Positions 21,951 to 31,583 of a stretch of 42,035 nucleotides of DNA are shown here, in pieces. Each line of letters begins with the position of its first letter. Within the stretch, counting starts at the first letter, position 1. Location of the stretch: NCBI GenBank assembly GCA_024638705.1, contig JAHEJV010000007.1, positions 1 through 42,035 on the forward strand, given 5' to 3'. The stretch comes from Deltaproteobacteria bacterium (GTDB lineage: Bacteria; Myxococcota_A; UBA9160; SMWR01). The notes beneath the pieces were generated by a model. That model searched no databases. It was not told where the DNA came from and worked only from the letters and a program-made list of their open reading frames with translations. Made by a program: the position numbers and the translations under genes.

Positions 21951-22820
21951 GTGCAGTTCCTCACCGGGTTCGTCTGGATCGACCCCACCCAGTACGTCTC
22001 CCTCGCGCGCACCGCCGAAGCCCACGGCTGGGACGGCATCGTGCTCTCCGACCACCTCGTCCATCTCGAGAAGATCGACACGCCCTATCCCTATGCCGAA
22101 GGGGGAGAGCGGCCGTGGCAGGCGACGGATCCCTATCCCGACGTGTGGGTGTCGACGGGCGCGATGGCGGCCGTCACCGAGCGGATCCGCTTCTACCAGG
22201 GCGTCTACGTCGTCCCGATGCGCAACGTCTTCACGCTCGCCAAAGCGCTCGGCACCGCATCCCTGCTCTCGGGCGGACGCGTGTCGCTCGGGCTCGGGCT
22301 CGGCTGGATGAAGGAGGAGTTCGACCTCGCCGGCGAGCCCTTCGCGAAGCGCGGGAAGCGTGGCGACGAGATGATCGAGGTGATGCGCAAGCTGTGGACC
22401 GGCGAGATGGTCGAGCACCACGGCGAGCACTTCGACTTCCCGCGCCTGATGATGCGTCCGCCCGTGCCCTACGACGTGCCCATCTTCGTCGGAGGACGCA
22501 GCGATCTCGCGCTTCGGCGGGTCGGGCGCCTCGGCGACGGCTGGATCCCGGACATCCTGAGCACTCCCGAGCTCGCCGAGGGCGTGGCGAAGATCAAGCG
22601 CTACCGCGAGGAGGCCGGTCGCGGCGACGCTCCGCTCGAGGTGATCGGCGCGCCGAAGGACGCCTTCGACCTCGACGGCTACCGCCGCATGGAGGAGGCC
22701 GGCGTCACGCATCTCTGGACGATCCCGTGGCTGCTCTACGGAGGCGACACGACCTCGCTCCAGGTGAAGGAGGACGCGCTGAAGCGCTTCGCCGACGAGG
22801 TGATCGCGAAGATGCGCTGA
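21951..22820 (+). CDS. LLM-class (luciferase-like) flavin/F420-dependent oxidoreductase
   Basis: The 289-aa TIM-barrel oxidoreductase starts FLTGFVWIDPTQYVSLARTAEAHGWDGIVLSDH. It contains RIRFYQGVYVVPMRNVFTLAKALGTASLLSGGRVSLGLGLGWMKEEF, the classic LLM core. VPIFVGGRSDLALRRVGRLGDGWIPD is the family's second fingerprint. Such enzymes use F420 or FMN for hydride transfer or monooxygenation; which one applies here cannot be told. GTG 21951 follows GGAG about 8 bases upstream. It is monocistronic, with the convergent isochorismatase-like gene 77 bp downstream. Confidence 0.9.
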   Translation: MQFLTGFVWIDPTQYVSLARTAEAHGWDGIVLSDHLVHLEKIDTPYPYAEGGERPWQATDPYPDVWVSTGAMAAVTERIRFYQGVYVVPMRNVFTLAKALGTASLLSGGRVSLGLGLGWMKEEFDLAGEPFAKRGKRGDEMIEVMRKLWTGEMVEHHGEHFDFPRLMMRPPVPYDVPIFVGGRSDLALRRVGRLGDGWIPDILSTPELAEGVAKIKRYREEAGRGDAPLEVIGAPKDAFDLDGYRRMEEAGVTHLWTIPWLLYGGDTTSLQVKEDALKRFADEVIAKMR

Positions 22821-22897
22821 GGCGCGCGCTGCGGGGCCGCTTCGCGCCGTCGCGTCAGTTCATCGCCGAGGCGATCGCGCGTCGGGCCGGGCGGGGC

Positions 22898-23521
22898 TCA
22901 GGCCTTCCAGGCCTCGACGAGCTGCTGCGTCGTCGTGAGCGTCGCGAGCACGCCGAGCGTGTTCTCGAACACCATGTCGACGTACTCGGCGGGGAAGCCC
23001 GCGACGGCGTCGCGGGGGATCACCATCTGGTAGCCCGAGTTCACCGCGTCGAAGGTGAGGTTCTGGATCGCGACGTTCACCGAGACGCCCACGCCGACGA
23101 TCGTCGTGACTCCTTCGTTGCGCAGCACCCAGTCGAGCTCGGTGCCCTGGAAGGGCGAGACGCCGTGCCAGCGTTCGATCACCGGCTCTTCGGGGAGCGC
23201 GCCGATACCTTCGGCGAGCGCCGCCGCCTCCGAGCCCTGCCAGAGTGGATTCTCGGCGCGGGCCATGTATTGGAAGAGTCGCGCGTTCGTGTTGGCGCCG
23301 AAGGCGTCGCGGCGGCGCGCGAAGGTGCAGTGCACGATCTTCACGCCGGCGGCGCGGGCCGCCTCGAGCAGCTCGGCGGCGTGCTCGATCATGCCGACCC
23401 GGGCGACGCCTTCGGCGAGGCCGGGCAGGGCGGACCCCTCTCCGATCACGCCCTCCTGGCACTCCTGGGTGACGACGGCGGTGTGGGCCGGGTCGACGAG
23501 CGCTGCGAGATCGATCGGCAT
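22898..23521 (-). CDS. Isochorismatase-fold protein lacking the Asp-Lys-Cys triad
   Basis: The 207-aa protein follows the cysteine-hydrolase/isochorismatase fold: HTAVVTQECQEGVIG (first strand), AAGVKIVHCTF, ERWHGVSPFQGTELDWVLRNEGVTTIVGVGVSVNV, and FDAVNSGYQMVIPRDAVA. By alignment by eye the three catalytic positions are Glu20 for Asp, Arg117 for Lys and Ala151 for Cys. It is either a different chemistry or a binding protein. It lies 3 bp after the Nudix stop on the same strand and is probably co-transcribed with it. Confidence 0.78.
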   Translation of the reverse strand: MPIDLAALVDPAHTAVVTQECQEGVIGEGSALPGLAEGVARVGMIEHAAELLEAARAAGVKIVHCTFARRRDAFGANTNARLFQYMARAENPLWQGSEAAALAEGIGALPEEPVIERWHGVSPFQGTELDWVLRNEGVTTIVGVGVSVNVAIQNLTFDAVNSGYQMVIPRDAVAGFPAEYVDMVFENTLGVLATLTTTQQLVEAWKA

Positions 23522-23524
23522 CGC

Positions 23525-24205
23525 CTAACCCCCGGTGCGCTCGTAGCGCCAGGGATCGCCGACGGCCCAGAGCCGATGCCGCGCGCCCGGCGCCTCGAGC
23601 TCGCCGCTCTCGTACCCGGCGTCGCCCGGATAGAGCATGCAGGCACCGGCTTCGATGCGGTGGATGCGCGGATGGAAGGGCGGCGGCATGCGCTCGGGCA
23701 GGACGCGGAGCGCTTCGGACGCCTCGCGGAATTCGGCGAGCCAGGTGACGGTCACGAACGTGGGCGGGGCGAGTCGCACTTCCTTTGCGTGATGCGCATC
23801 GAGCGCCGCGGCGGGCGAGAGCCAGCGGTGATCCGACATCTCCTCGCCGTCGACGATCACGCGCGTGTCGGGTGCGATGCGGGCGGCGTAGAACCAGGTG
23901 TCGAAGCGCTTCGGCGAGACCTTGGGGGTGACCCAGCGCGAGATCGGGACGAGCGCGTCGGGTTCGAGGCGCAGGCTCGATTCCTCGTGCGTCTCGCGGA
24001 CGGCAGCGCGACGGGCGTTTCGCTCGTCGTCGTCCAGCGGGTCCCGGCCATCGCCATCGCGGCGATCCACTGGCTCGACCTTGCCGCCCGGAAACACCCA
24101 GGGGCCGGGCTTGCCGTCGCGCGGGGCGCGCGCGAGGAGCAGCACCTCGAGCAGCGGGGCGTCGCGCAGGACGACGACGGTTCCGGAGGGGCGGGGGGCG
24201 CTCAC
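23525..24205 (-). CDS. Nudix hydrolase, NUDT19-like, with interrupted Nudix box
   Basis: The 226-aa product hydrolyses a nucleoside-diphosphate-linked substrate, possibly CoA or an acyl-CoA as in NUDT7/19 relatives. [14 protein letters not shown] at about 35-47 and [12 protein letters not shown] at about 67-78 are the two halves of a Nudix box, separated by an acidic insert, and the final Gly is Ser. The catalytic REThEE core is intact. The start is uncertain: GTG 24205 begins just before the conserved TVVVLRDAP strand, while GTG 24253 would add 16 residues of Pro-rich sequence. It is divergent from fumarase and probably co-transcribed with the downstream isochorismatase-like gene. Confidence 0.75.
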   Translation of the reverse strand: MSAPRPSGTVVVLRDAPLLEVLLLARAPRDGKPGPWVFPGGKVEPVDRRDGDGRDPLDDDERNARRAAVRETHEESSLRLEPDALVPISRWVTPKVSPKRFDTWFYAARIAPDTRVIVDGEEMSDHRWLSPAAALDAHHAKEVRLAPPTFVTVTWLAEFREASEALRVLPERMPPPFHPRIHRIEAGACMLYPGDAGYESGELEAPGARHRLWAVGDPWRYERTGG

Positions 24206-24327
24206 GGGGCCGGATTCTAGCGGCTCGTCGGCTGCCGGCGGATGCGGCGCCACCCCCCCCGCGACGCGACGTGACCCCGCGCGCGCCGGCGACTACCCTT
24301 CCGCGTCCGCCGCCCCCGGAGGTTTCC

Positions 24328-25983
<1,656 letters not shown>

Positions 25984-25984
25984 G

Positions 25985-27226
25985 ATGACGGAAGCTGCTC
26001 GGCCGGATTTCGCTCCGGCCTTCGATCTGCTCTCGCCGGACTTCCACGCCGATCCGTTCCCCACCTATCGCGCGATGCGTGAGACGGCGCCGCTCTACGA
26101 GATGTCCTTCGGCGCGGCGACGGCGCGTTTCGCCACGCGCTTCGACGACGTGGCGAAGTTGATCTCCGACGAGCGCCTCACGATGAACATGACGGCGTGG
26201 GATGGCTACGCGGTCGCCGGCCCGGACGACCCCCGCGCGCGCTTCGTCGCGATGACCGTCGACTCGATGTCGGCGCGCGACGGCGCCGAGCACACCCGCC
26301 TGCGCCGGCTGGTGAACCAGGGCTTCACGCCGCGTGCGATGGCGGCCTTCGATGCCAATCTCGCGCGCCTCGTCCGGGACCGCGCCGCGATGCTCGACGG
26401 GCGCAGCGACTTCGATCTGCACCGCGACTTCAGCAAACGCGTGCCGGTGATCGCGATCGCGCGGTTGATCGGCGTGCCCGAGGAGGACGAGGCGCGCTTT
26501 GCCGACTGGGCGGACGACATGGTGGCCGCGGCGGATCCCTTCGCGCCCGACCCGGTGGTGATCCGCGCCGCGGCGGCGATGGATGCGCTCGAGGACTATC
26601 TCAACCGGTTGATCGCCGAGCGCGCGGGGGTCGCGCGCGACGATCTCCTCTCGAACCTGCTCGCCGCGCGCGAGAGCGCAGACCGGCTGACCGCCGGAGA
26701 GATCCTCGCGTTGTGTCAGTCGCTGCTCGTCGCCGGCTCGGAGACGACGACGAACCTGATCGATCTCGGGGTGAAGGCGCTGCTCGACCGCCCCGAAGTG
26801 TTGCGAAGCCTCGAGGCCCGGCCCGAACGCATCCCCGACGCGGTCGAGGAGACGCTGCGCTTCGACCATCCGGGGAAGTTCCTCTCGCGGGTGGCGCGCG
26901 AGGACGTCGCGCTCGGCGACGGTCGCGGCATCGTCCCGAAGGGCGGCCTCGCGCTGCTCGGGATCGGCGCGGCGCATCGCGACCCCGACGTCTTCGCCGA
27001 CCCCGATCGCTTCGACCTCGACCGCGATCGGCGCGAGGCAATCGTCTTCGGCAAGGGGCGCCACTCGTGTCTCGGTTCGCGCCTCGCGCGTCGCGAGGGG
27101 GCGCTCGCCCTGGAAGCCCTGCTGCCGTGGCTCGGCTCGATCCGCTACGACCCGGACGCGATCGCCTGGCGTCGGAGCCTGATCGTGCGCGGAATGGAGT
27201 CGTTTCCGATGCGACGCGTCGCCTAG
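25985..27226 (+). CDS. Cytochrome P450
   Basis: The 413-aa soluble bacterial P450 hydroxylates an unknown hydrophobic substrate using ferredoxin-type electron donors not seen in the window. The I-helix shows LLVAGSETTTN (oxygen activation), the K-helix EETLR is the ExxR motif, and FGKGRHSCLGSRLAR holds the heme-thiolate Cys362. Length and organisation match class I bacterial CYPs, and the CYP family cannot be assigned by eye. It follows fumA by 1 bp, which suggests co-transcription rather than shared chemistry. UspA lies 77 bp downstream with its own strong ribosome site. Confidence 0.93.
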   Translation: MTEAARPDFAPAFDLLSPDFHADPFPTYRAMRETAPLYEMSFGAATARFATRFDDVAKLISDERLTMNMTAWDGYAVAGPDDPRARFVAMTVDSMSARDGAEHTRLRRLVNQGFTPRAMAAFDANLARLVRDRAAMLDGRSDFDLHRDFSKRVPVIAIARLIGVPEEDEARFADWADDMVAAADPFAPDPVVIRAAAAMDALEDYLNRLIAERAGVARDDLLSNLLAARESADRLTAGEILALCQSLLVAGSETTTNLIDLGVKALLDRPEVLRSLEARPERIPDAVEETLRFDHPGKFLSRVAREDVALGDGRGIVPKGGLALLGIGAAHRDPDVFADPDRFDLDRDRREAIVFGKGRHSCLGSRLARREGALALEALLPWLGSIRYDPDAIAWRRSLIVRGMESFPMRRVA

Positions 27227-27303
27227 CTCGGTGGGCGCCTCACGTCGAACCGCGTCGTATCGGTTGGCATGAAACGTGAATCGATTTGATCAAGGAGGTT
27301 CCC

Positions 27304-27759
27304 ATGAGTGAATTTCGAAGCTTCGTCGTCCCTTTCGACTTTTCCGAGCACGCGGAGGCCGCACTCGGTGTGGCGAAAGACCTCGCCGGTCGTCTCGGCG
27401 CGGAGATCCACCTGGTCCACGTGATCACCCCGCCGATCTACGCGAGTGCCTACGGCGCCGCCGTTCCGCCCCAGATCGACATGGCGCCGATCCGGAAGAG
27501 CGTGATGGATTCGCTCTCGGGGCTGATCGATCAGGCCTCGGGGGCCGTGAAGATGACGCCGACCGTCATGGAAGGCATGAACATCGCGGTCACGATCCAG
27601 GAGTTCGCGCGCGAACGCGAAGCCGACATGATCGTGATGGGCACCCACGGACGCACCGGCCTCGCTCACGTCTTCCTCGGCAGCGTCGCCGAGCGGACGC
27701 TGCGCAACGCCCCGTGTCCGGTGCTGAGCGTGCCCATCGAGGAATCGGACGCGTCGTGA
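27304..27759 (+). CDS. Universal stress protein, UspA family
   Basis: The 151-aa single-domain protein probably binds ATP: GTHGRTGLAHVFLGS at 113-127 is the G-2x-G-9x-G-S motif. The N-terminus SFVVPFDFSEHAEAAL has the expected strand and the DFSE motif. UspA proteins aid survival in stasis and stress. AAGGAGG lies 6 bases before ATG 27304, the best ribosome site in the window, so high expression is likely. A long hairpin 45 bp after the stop should end the transcript. Confidence 0.93.
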   Translation: MSEFRSFVVPFDFSEHAEAALGVAKDLAGRLGAEIHLVHVITPPIYASAYGAAVPPQIDMAPIRKSVMDSLSGLIDQASGAVKMTPTVMEGMNIAVTIQEFAREREADMIVMGTHGRTGLAHVFLGSVAERTLRNAPCPVLSVPIEESDAS

Positions 27760-28115
27760 GCGGCCGGCTGCGGATTCCCGCGGCCCGGTGAGACCCTGAA
27801 GCGCGAAGCGGGCCGACGGAGATTCCGTCGACCCGCTTCGGCTCGTCTCGGGACGAAACCGGCATCGCCGATCAGCGCGGTTCCGCCAGCGGCGGTGCGG
27901 ATCGAACCGCCGCCGATGAAGCCGATGCCGGTCATCAGCCGGCAGAGCAATCGGGTGTGGCTCTCCGAATCTTCGAGGAAGGACCGGCCGATCAGCAGGA
28001 CGGCGCAGCTGCCGATCGCGACCAGCGGGAAAGTGCGCAGCCCCGGACCGCGCGCGCTGCGTTCGCGATCCGACGCGAGCGGCACCGAGAGGGCGAAGGC
28101 GATGCCGAGCTGCAC
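27666..28115 (-). pseudogene. Truncated MgtC/SapB-family membrane protein
   Basis: The frame begins GTG 28115 (GGGGAG 6 bases upstream). Its first 75 residues resemble the N-terminal half of MgtC: LGIAFALSVPLASDRERSARGPGLRTFPLVAIGS and CRLMTGIGFIGGGSI. After GGGSIRTAAGGTALIGDAG the resemblance ends. The reading frame continues through the UspA terminator hairpin and then antisense to the uspA 3' end until a stop at 27666. The remaining helices and cytoplasmic domain of MgtC are missing. I read it as a 3'-truncated gene whose lost end was replaced by the uspA region. It follows the DUF2254 gene by 21 bp. Confidence 0.6.
27804..27840 (+). terminator. Hairpin terminator candidate after uspA
   Basis: CGAAGCGGG (27804-27812) pairs with CCCGCTTCG (27832-27840). 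Inside, GACGGA (27815-27820) pairs with TCCGTC (27824-27829), with a 2x2 internal loop and a 3-nt apical loop. No T-run follows. It begins 45 bp downstream of the uspA stop and lies within the truncated mgtC frame on the other strand. Confidence 0.6.
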
Positions 28116-28136
28116 GAGATGCTCCCCGACCTGGCT

Positions 28137-29522
28137 TCACGAGATCGTCGGGATCTCCATCCAGGCGTCCTCGCGCTCCGACCTCGCGCGCGCGAGCGCC
28201 TCGAGGGCGCGCGCGTGGGCGGCTTCGACACGCGCGGCGTCGCGCTTCGACCCATCCTCTTCACGCGCGCGCGCGGCGCATAGCTCGGCCGCCTGTTCTT
28301 CGAGCACGCTCGCCCGATCAGGCGAGAGCTCCGTCGTGGCGGCGTCGTGGATCGCGTCGAAGAGCGCGACGACGACGTCGGGATCGCCCGCGCCGTAGCG
28401 ACGGATCGAATCGAAACAGCTTCCCACGATCTCGGCATAACGCGTCGGTGCGACGACGACGCGCAAGCGACCCTCGTCGTCGAGGCGGCGGCCGGACGGC
28501 ATCCGGCGATCCCCCAGACGTGCGAGGAGCCCGCCCAGGCGATGGATGCATGCGACGGCGGTCGCCGGATCGTTGATCCCGGGGGAGAGGGCTCGCACGG
28601 CCATCTGCACGAGCTGCTCGACCGAGTAGGCGAGGTCCTGCACGGGGGTGCGGTGGTCGCCGAGCAGGAAGCTCTCGCGGATCTCGGTGAGGCAGCTCTC
28701 GGGAAGCTCCGCGTTCGGGAGCACGCGCGCGAGGACCGCGCGATCGACGACGAAGTCGCCGGGACGCGCCGCGACGCCGATCAGCGTGTCCTCGCGGACG
28801 GCGATGTCGAGGAGCGTCTCCTCGTCGATCACGCGGACGTAGCCCTCACCCGCGCAGCGGATCGGTTTGCCGGACGCCTCGAGCGCGGCGAGGCGATCGT
28901 CGCGGGCGTCGGGCGCGGCGTCGCTGTCTCGCGGATCGTTGCCGAGCGCCTCGGGGAACAGATTGGGGAGATGCTCCTCGATCTCGCACGCGACGGCGGC
29001 GATCACGCTCGAGGCCTGGATCGAGCTCGCCGCGTGGTGGATGTAGTAGATCAGGACGAAGAGGCTGGCGATGGCGAGGCCGACCGCCGCGCCCGTCGCG
29101 ACGATCGGCACGCGCTCGGTGTTCTCGACTGCGCGGAGCACGAGCAGGTTGAAGAGGAAGGTGGCGAGGAAGAAGCCCAGCGCGGTCTGACTGCCCCGGT
29201 CGCGGAAGAAGGTGCGGAGCAGACGCGGGCCGAACTGGGACGAGGCGAGCGTGAGCGCGACGACGGTGATCGAGAAGACGACGCCGGTCACCGTCATCAT
29301 CGACCCGGCGATCGTCGAGAGCACCGACCGCGCGGCGTCGGCGGTCACCTCGCCGAGCCAGGCCGGCATCGCGATCGACTCGGCGGCGATGCGGCGGTCG
29401 AGTTCGACCAACCCGAGCGCGGCGGCGGCCGCCAGCGCGGTGAGCTGCGCGGGGAAGAACCAATAGCTGCCGCGGATCGCGTCCCAGCGGTCCGTCAGGA
29501 TCGCGACCCAGCCTCGAAGCAT
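28137..29522 (-). CDS. DUF2254 family integral membrane protein
   Basis: The 461-aa product matches the DUF2254 layout: two N-terminal helices around GSYWFFPAQLTALAAAAALGLVELD, then VLSTIAGSMMTVTGVVFSITVVALTLASSQFGPRLLRTF, two more helices (FFLATFLFNLLVLRAV, ATGAAVGLAIASLFVLIYYIHHAASSIQ), and a large cytoplasmic domain with VRALSPGINDPATAVACIHRL. Function is unknown; an ion-channel or transport role is only suggested by topology. ATG 29522 is the best start because it overlaps the upstream TGA (TGATG); a longer frame exists but covers the neighbour. Confidence 0.82.
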   Translation of the reverse strand: MLRGWVAILTDRWDAIRGSYWFFPAQLTALAAAAALGLVELDRRIAAESIAMPAWLGEVTADAARSVLSTIAGSMMTVTGVVFSITVVALTLASSQFGPRLLRTFFRDRGSQTALGFFLATFLFNLLVLRAVENTERVPIVATGAAVGLAIASLFVLIYYIHHAASSIQASSVIAAVACEIEEHLPNLFPEALGNDPRDSDAAPDARDDRLAALEASGKPIRCAGEGYVRVIDEETLLDIAVREDTLIGVAARPGDFVVDRAVLARVLPNAELPESCLTEIRESFLLGDHRTPVQDLAYSVEQLVQMAVRALSPGINDPATAVACIHRLGGLLARLGDRRMPSGRRLDDEGRLRVVVAPTRYAEIVGSCFDSIRRYGAGDPDVVVALFDAIHDAATTELSPDRASVLEEQAAELCAARAREEDGSKRDAARVEAAHARALEALARARSEREDAWMEIPTIS

Positions 29523-30022
29523 CAGACGCCTCCCGCGCCGGTCGTCTGACCCGGCGATCGCGTTTGCACGGCGCGTGCCAGCAACCCCCCGACCACGCCG
29601 GCGGGCAGGATCAGAATCCAACCCAGCGCTTCGCGCCAGAACGGCGCGGATGGCACGGAAGCCTCGGGCGGCTGTGCGAGAGCGAAGAACGCGAAGAGTG
29701 CCGTGCTCGTCACGGCGATCCAGCCGCCGTGGCGAACGTGCAACAGGCCCGCCCGCAGCGCGCCGACGAATGCGCCGAGCCCGGTGCAGGCGAGCCCGAC
29801 GGCGAGCTCGAGCGCGTTGAAGGCGGTGCTCGCGTAGAGCGCCTGGATCGCCGCGTCGGCTTCGGCCGGGTCGGCCGACATCACCTCGGGCGCGAACACG
29901 AGCAGCAGCACGAGGCCGGAGACGAGCGTGGCACCGATGTCGACGAGCGCTCCGAAGAAGATCGCCCCCACGGAGAGGCCATCGAAGAGTCCCTCGGGCT
30001 CGATCGCGTCGGGCGGGTTCAT
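29522..30022 (-). CDS. Four-helix integral membrane protein, hypothetical
   Basis: The 166-aa product has about four hydrophobic segments (LSVGAIFFGALVDIGATLVSGLVLLLVFA; ALELAVGLACTGLGAFVGALRAG; GGWIAVTSTALFAFFALA; ALGWILILPAGVVGGLLARAV). No family is recognised. It is coupled by TGATG overlap to the DUF2254 gene, so a joint membrane function is plausible. It lies 45 bp after the isomerase-like gene on the same strand. Confidence 0.65.
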   Translation of the reverse strand: MNPPDAIEPEGLFDGLSVGAIFFGALVDIGATLVSGLVLLLVFAPEVMSADPAEADAAIQALYASTAFNALELAVGLACTGLGAFVGALRAGLLHVRHGGWIAVTSTALFAFFALAQPPEASVPSAPFWREALGWILILPAGVVGGLLARAVQTRSPGQTTGAGGV

Positions 30023-30067
30023 GGCGCGTGCGCTTTCCAGCAGATCATGCGTCCGTCCTCCGGCCGC

Positions 30068-30661
30068 TCATGATTCCGCCGCGCGCACGAAGCCATGCTC
30101 GAGCGCCCAGGCCATTCGGTCGTGTCCCCAGAACCGCGCGCCGTCGGGCAGGACGAACATCGGCACGCCGAAGATGCCTTCGTCGTCGTAGCGGGTCTGG
30201 ATGGCGCGGGTGAGGGCGTCGCGCCGCGCGGGGTCGGCGCTCGCGGCGAGGACGAAAGCGGCGTCCGCGCCCGAGGCCTCGGCCGCCCGGCGCAGTGCGG
30301 TCTCGCCGGCGACGTCTTCGCCACGCGACCAGCGCGCGTCCATCAGTGCACGGACGAAAGCCGGACCGCAGCCCTGCTCGTCGGCGGCGACGAAGGCGGC
30401 GTGGGGCACGGCCCAGTCGGGCTCGGCCGCGGGCGGGCGGCCGAGGGGCAGGTCGTAGAACTTCGCGAGGCGGATCAGGTCTTCGATGATGTAGCGGACC
30501 TTCGTCGGCAGGAGGTCTCCGAAGTTCGGGAAGGTCGGCAGCGGGAAGAGCGGCACCCACTCCACCGGGACGTCGGGATGGACCCGCGGAACGATGCGTT
30601 GGGCGGCGATCCACGCGTAGGGGCTGCGGATGCTGAACGCGAAGCGAAGCGGCTCGGTCAT
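30068..30661 (-). CDS. DsbA-family / 2-hydroxychromene-2-carboxylate isomerase-like protein
   Basis: The 197-aa thioredoxin-fold protein has the start FAFSIRSPYAWIAAQRI, where SPYAW is the position of the GST-kappa/HCCA-isomerase active-site Ser. EWVPLFPLPTFPNFGDLLPTK and GIFGVPMFVLPDGARFWGHDRMAW are the later family motifs. Members isomerise 2-hydroxychromene-2-carboxylate in aromatic degradation, but many are used on other substrates; the substrate here is not shown. ATG 30661 follows GGAG. The gene is divergent from the TetR gene and could be under the same operator region. Confidence 0.82.
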   Translation of the reverse strand: MTEPLRFAFSIRSPYAWIAAQRIVPRVHPDVPVEWVPLFPLPTFPNFGDLLPTKVRYIIEDLIRLAKFYDLPLGRPPAAEPDWAVPHAAFVAADEQGCGPAFVRALMDARWSRGEDVAGETALRRAAEASGADAAFVLAASADPARRDALTRAIQTRYDDEGIFGVPMFVLPDGARFWGHDRMAWALEHGFVRAAES

Positions 30662-30722
30662 GGGACTCCTCGGACGCGCGCGAAGGTACTCCGGCCCGAG
30701 GTCCCGACGCTCGGGGGGTCGG

Positions 30723-30751
30723 TTGACGCTCCCCGGGCGCGCTCCCATACT
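30723..30751 (+). promoter_or_regulatory. Sigma-70-type promoter of the tetR operon
   Basis: TTGACG (30723-30728, 5/6 match) and CATACT (30746-30751, 4/6 match) are separated by 17 bp. The predicted start near 30758 lies inside the inverted repeat below. It would drive the tetR gene (GTG 30882), leaving a leader of about 125 nt. Confidence 0.6.
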
Positions 30752-30753
30752 CG

Positions 30754-30777
30754 CCACTTGGTCAGGCGCCTAAGTGG
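30754..30777. promoter_or_regulatory. TetR-type operator candidate
   Basis: CCACTT (30754-30759) and AAGTGG (30772-30777) are perfect inverted arms with a 12-bp centre. The centre contains a GGCGCC hexamer slightly off the axis. Eight of twelve symmetric positions pair. Placement right after the -10 box of the tetR promoter, between divergent genes, fits autorepression. Confidence 0.6.
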
Positions 30778-30881
30778 ACGTCCGATACCCGGACGCGCCC
30801 GCGCCGCTTCCGTTCCGAAGCGTCCCAGTCGGCCTCCGAATCGGAGGATCGGAGCCTGGGTGATGGAGACGGGGAGATTCC

Positions 30882-31550
30882 GTGGCCCGCAGCGACTCGC
30901 GCGAGCGCATTCTCGATGCCGCCGAACGGCTCTTCGCCGAGAAGGGCGTGCAGGCGGCGTCGCTGCGCGAGATCGGCACCCGCGCCCACGCGAATCCCGG
31001 CTCGATCTATTTCCATTGGAAGACGAAGGCGGAGCTGGTGCGGGAGGTGTTCCGGCGTCGCCTCGCCCCGCTCGACGCCGAGCGGATGCGTCGGCTCGAA
31101 GCCGCGCAGGCCGCCCACGCCCCCGACGCGGTGCCGCTCGAAACGGTGCTCGAGGCGCTCGTCGGCCCGATGCTCGAGCTCGTCCACGGCGCCGATCGCG
31201 GCGGCGCGGGCTTCCTGCGTCTGCTCGGGCGCACCTACAACGAGCCCGACCGCGACCTCGTGCGCATGCTGCGTCGAGACCACGGCGCCACCCTCGAGCG
31301 TTTCCGCGATGCGCTCGCGCAGTCGCTCCCCGATCTTCCCGAAGAACAGCTCTTCGTCCGCTTCCACTTCGCGCTCGGGGCGCTCGCCCACACCCTCGGC
31401 AGCGACGCGAGCTGGCAGCTCGTGGTCGGCGCGCGCCGACGTCCCGCGTCCTGGGAGGAGGTGCTCGGCGAGCTGATGCCCTTCCTGGTGGGAGGATTCG
31501 GCGCGCCCAGCGCATCCGAGGGAGCGCGCCGCATGAAGGAGACCGCATGA
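30882..31550 (+). CDS. TetR/AcrR-family transcriptional regulator
   Basis: The 222-aa product has an N-terminal TetR helix-turn-helix: SRERILDAAERLFAEKGVQAASLREIGTRAHANPGSIYFHWKTKAELV. A helical ligand-binding domain follows, with FHFALGALAHTLGSD as in the TetR_C groups of AcrR-like regulators. It probably represses its own promoter and the divergent isomerase until a small ligand (acyl-CoA, aromatic or nitro compound) is bound. The start is GTG 30882. Its last codons (KETA, then TGA) lie in the first copy of a 17-bp duplicate that recurs at the start of the nitronate monooxygenase gene. Confidence 0.88.
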   Translation: MARSDSRERILDAAERLFAEKGVQAASLREIGTRAHANPGSIYFHWKTKAELVREVFRRRLAPLDAERMRRLEAAQAAHAPDAVPLETVLEALVGPMLELVHGADRGGAGFLRLLGRTYNEPDRDLVRMLRRDHGATLERFRDALAQSLPDLPEEQLFVRFHFALGALAHTLGSDASWQLVVGARRRPASWEEVLGELMPFLVGGFGAPSASEGARRMKETA

Positions 31551-31583
31551 CGCCCGTGTGCCGTACGAAGGAGACCGCATGAC
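31535..31583 (+). repeat. Direct 17-bp duplication carrying SD and start region
   Basis: GAAGGAGACCGCATGAC occurs at 31535-31551 and again at 31567-31583, offset by 32 bp. The first copy contains the tetR stop (GCATGA); the second contains the SD and ATG of the nitronate monooxygenase. The first copy also offers an ATG at 31548 opening a mini-ORF that ends at the second copy's TGA. It looks like a recent tandem duplication of the intergenic junction. Confidence 0.85.
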
